Assembly (NCBI GenBank): GCA_907163345.1
Contig: CAJQUN010001192.1
Span: forward strand, 29,685-93,684
Direction: 5' to 3'
From: Haberlea rhodopensis
Lineage: Eukaryota; Streptophyta; Magnoliopsida; Lamiales; Gesneriaceae
DNA length: 64,000 nt
Positions 63,435 through 64,000 of this stretch are shown here, one piece after another; within the stretch, counting starts at the first letter, position 1; every line of letters starts with the position of its first letter. Under the pieces are notes generated by a model. It did not search any database, had not been told where the DNA came from, and saw only the letters and a program-made list of their open reading frames with translations. Both the position numbers and the translations under genes were made by a program.

Positions 63435-64000
63435 TGTAATACCCCCGAAATGTCCAAGTGTTTAGTGTTTTTCATAAACGATTATGTGTGTTTGGGGTTG
63501 TTACTCGTCATGTCTTATTTATTGGGTGTGATGTATGTTAGTGATAGTATGATTTTTTTTGGGGGGGGAGGCAATTGGTGCTGTGTTTTGTAGGAATGTA
63601 ATTAATTCAGTAAGGATATAAAATATCGGTTTGGGATATTTTAATACATAGTGCTAAATACCGGGGAGCACAATTTAACACCACATGTGCACCCCAACCA
63701 CACCACCCCACCCCCCCCACTCACTCGGTCACCACCCACTCCCCCCACTTGGTTCAACCCATACCTCCTCTCTTCCCCACTACTCCACCCATCCAATCAC
63801 TCCTCCTCTCATTCTTTCCTCTCAAATCCAGAAAAAGTTGCAGTAAGGGAGGTAAAAAGGCTGGTAAAAGGGTGTCCAATTCATACCAAAAGAGAGCGAA
63901 AAGAGGGGTAAGGAGGGTACTCTGTTTTCAGGGGTTTTGATTGGGTATGTTTTGGTGGTGATAATTTATGCATGCTAGTATAGTTTGTGGTTGTAACCTT
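63435..64000 (+). mobile_element. CHR5: start of a CHR3-like LTR
   Basis: It begins TGTAATACCCCCGAAATGT and shows the CHR3 order: a TATA-like TATAAAAT at about 63617-63624, AATACCGGG, a pyrimidine-rich leader (63680-63830) and the donor GAGGG|GTAAGG (GT at 63908). Sequence is clearly diverged from CHR3. The window ends before any palindromes. ATAAC directly before it is the candidate left TSD. Confidence 0.88.

Noticed and set aside
63749..63940. Short ORFs at the window end as host exons
   Set aside because: The region matches the leader of a CHR3-type LTR, including the TGTAATACCCCCG start and the GTAAGG donor-like site.

Overview
The window is plant nuclear DNA made almost wholly of LTR retrotransposons. 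I found no convincing host gene, rRNA or tRNA gene. Primer-binding sites complementary to plant initiator tRNA-Met (TGGTATCAGAGC) and tRNA-Asp, Ty3/gypsy chromoviruses with a chromodomain-like tail, Athila/Tat-type gypsy elements and a SIRE-type copia element point to a repeat-rich flowering plant, probably a eudicot. The species cannot be told from this sequence.

Names used below: ATH = Athila/Tat-type gypsy, CHR = chromovirus-type gypsy, COP = copia, NA = non-autonomous gypsy-like, SOLO = solo LTR, SIRE1 = large copia element.

Layout. 1-2675: 3' end and 3' LTR of ATH1 (+). 2680-3028: decayed minus-strand LTR piece. 3029-17168: collapsed element ATH2 (+), cut by COP1 (3361-10118, broken copia), SOLO1 (10826-12942, TSD TACGA) and SOLO2 (14309-15828, minus, TSD GATTT). 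17169-19420: two nested minus-strand chromovirus ends. 19421-46595: a four-deep nest. CHR1 (+) is split by NA1 (20104-43887, minus, TSD TGCTC). NA1 is split by CHR2 (23389-41067, +, TSD TCTTC). The 3' LTR of CHR2 is split by CHR3 (30681-39640, +, TSD GTTTC). 46596-48230: LTR of the NA family fused to a chromovirus LTR piece. 48231-63434: a minus-strand chromovirus end (CHR4) with a 56-bp tandem array, split by SIRE1 (50308-62575, minus, TSD AACAA). 63435-64000: start of another chromovirus LTR (CHR5).

CHR2, CHR3 and SIRE1 have near-identical LTR pairs, so they are recent. CHR3 and SIRE1 are broken mostly by one-base frame changes, some of which may be assembly errors. NA1 carries a gag-like ORF but no polymerase and probably depends on other elements.

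The most unusual signal is shared by unrelated gypsy families, both ATH/NA and CHR, and is absent from both copia elements. It is a set of 12-14 bp palindromes built on GATCGATC, nearly always in pairs whose centres are 20-22 bp apart, often followed by GAGRCAGWA. In the chromovirus LTRs these pairs lie inside what looks like a leader intron. A mini-exon of 62-75 nt and a second intron-like interval holding tandem repeats follow.
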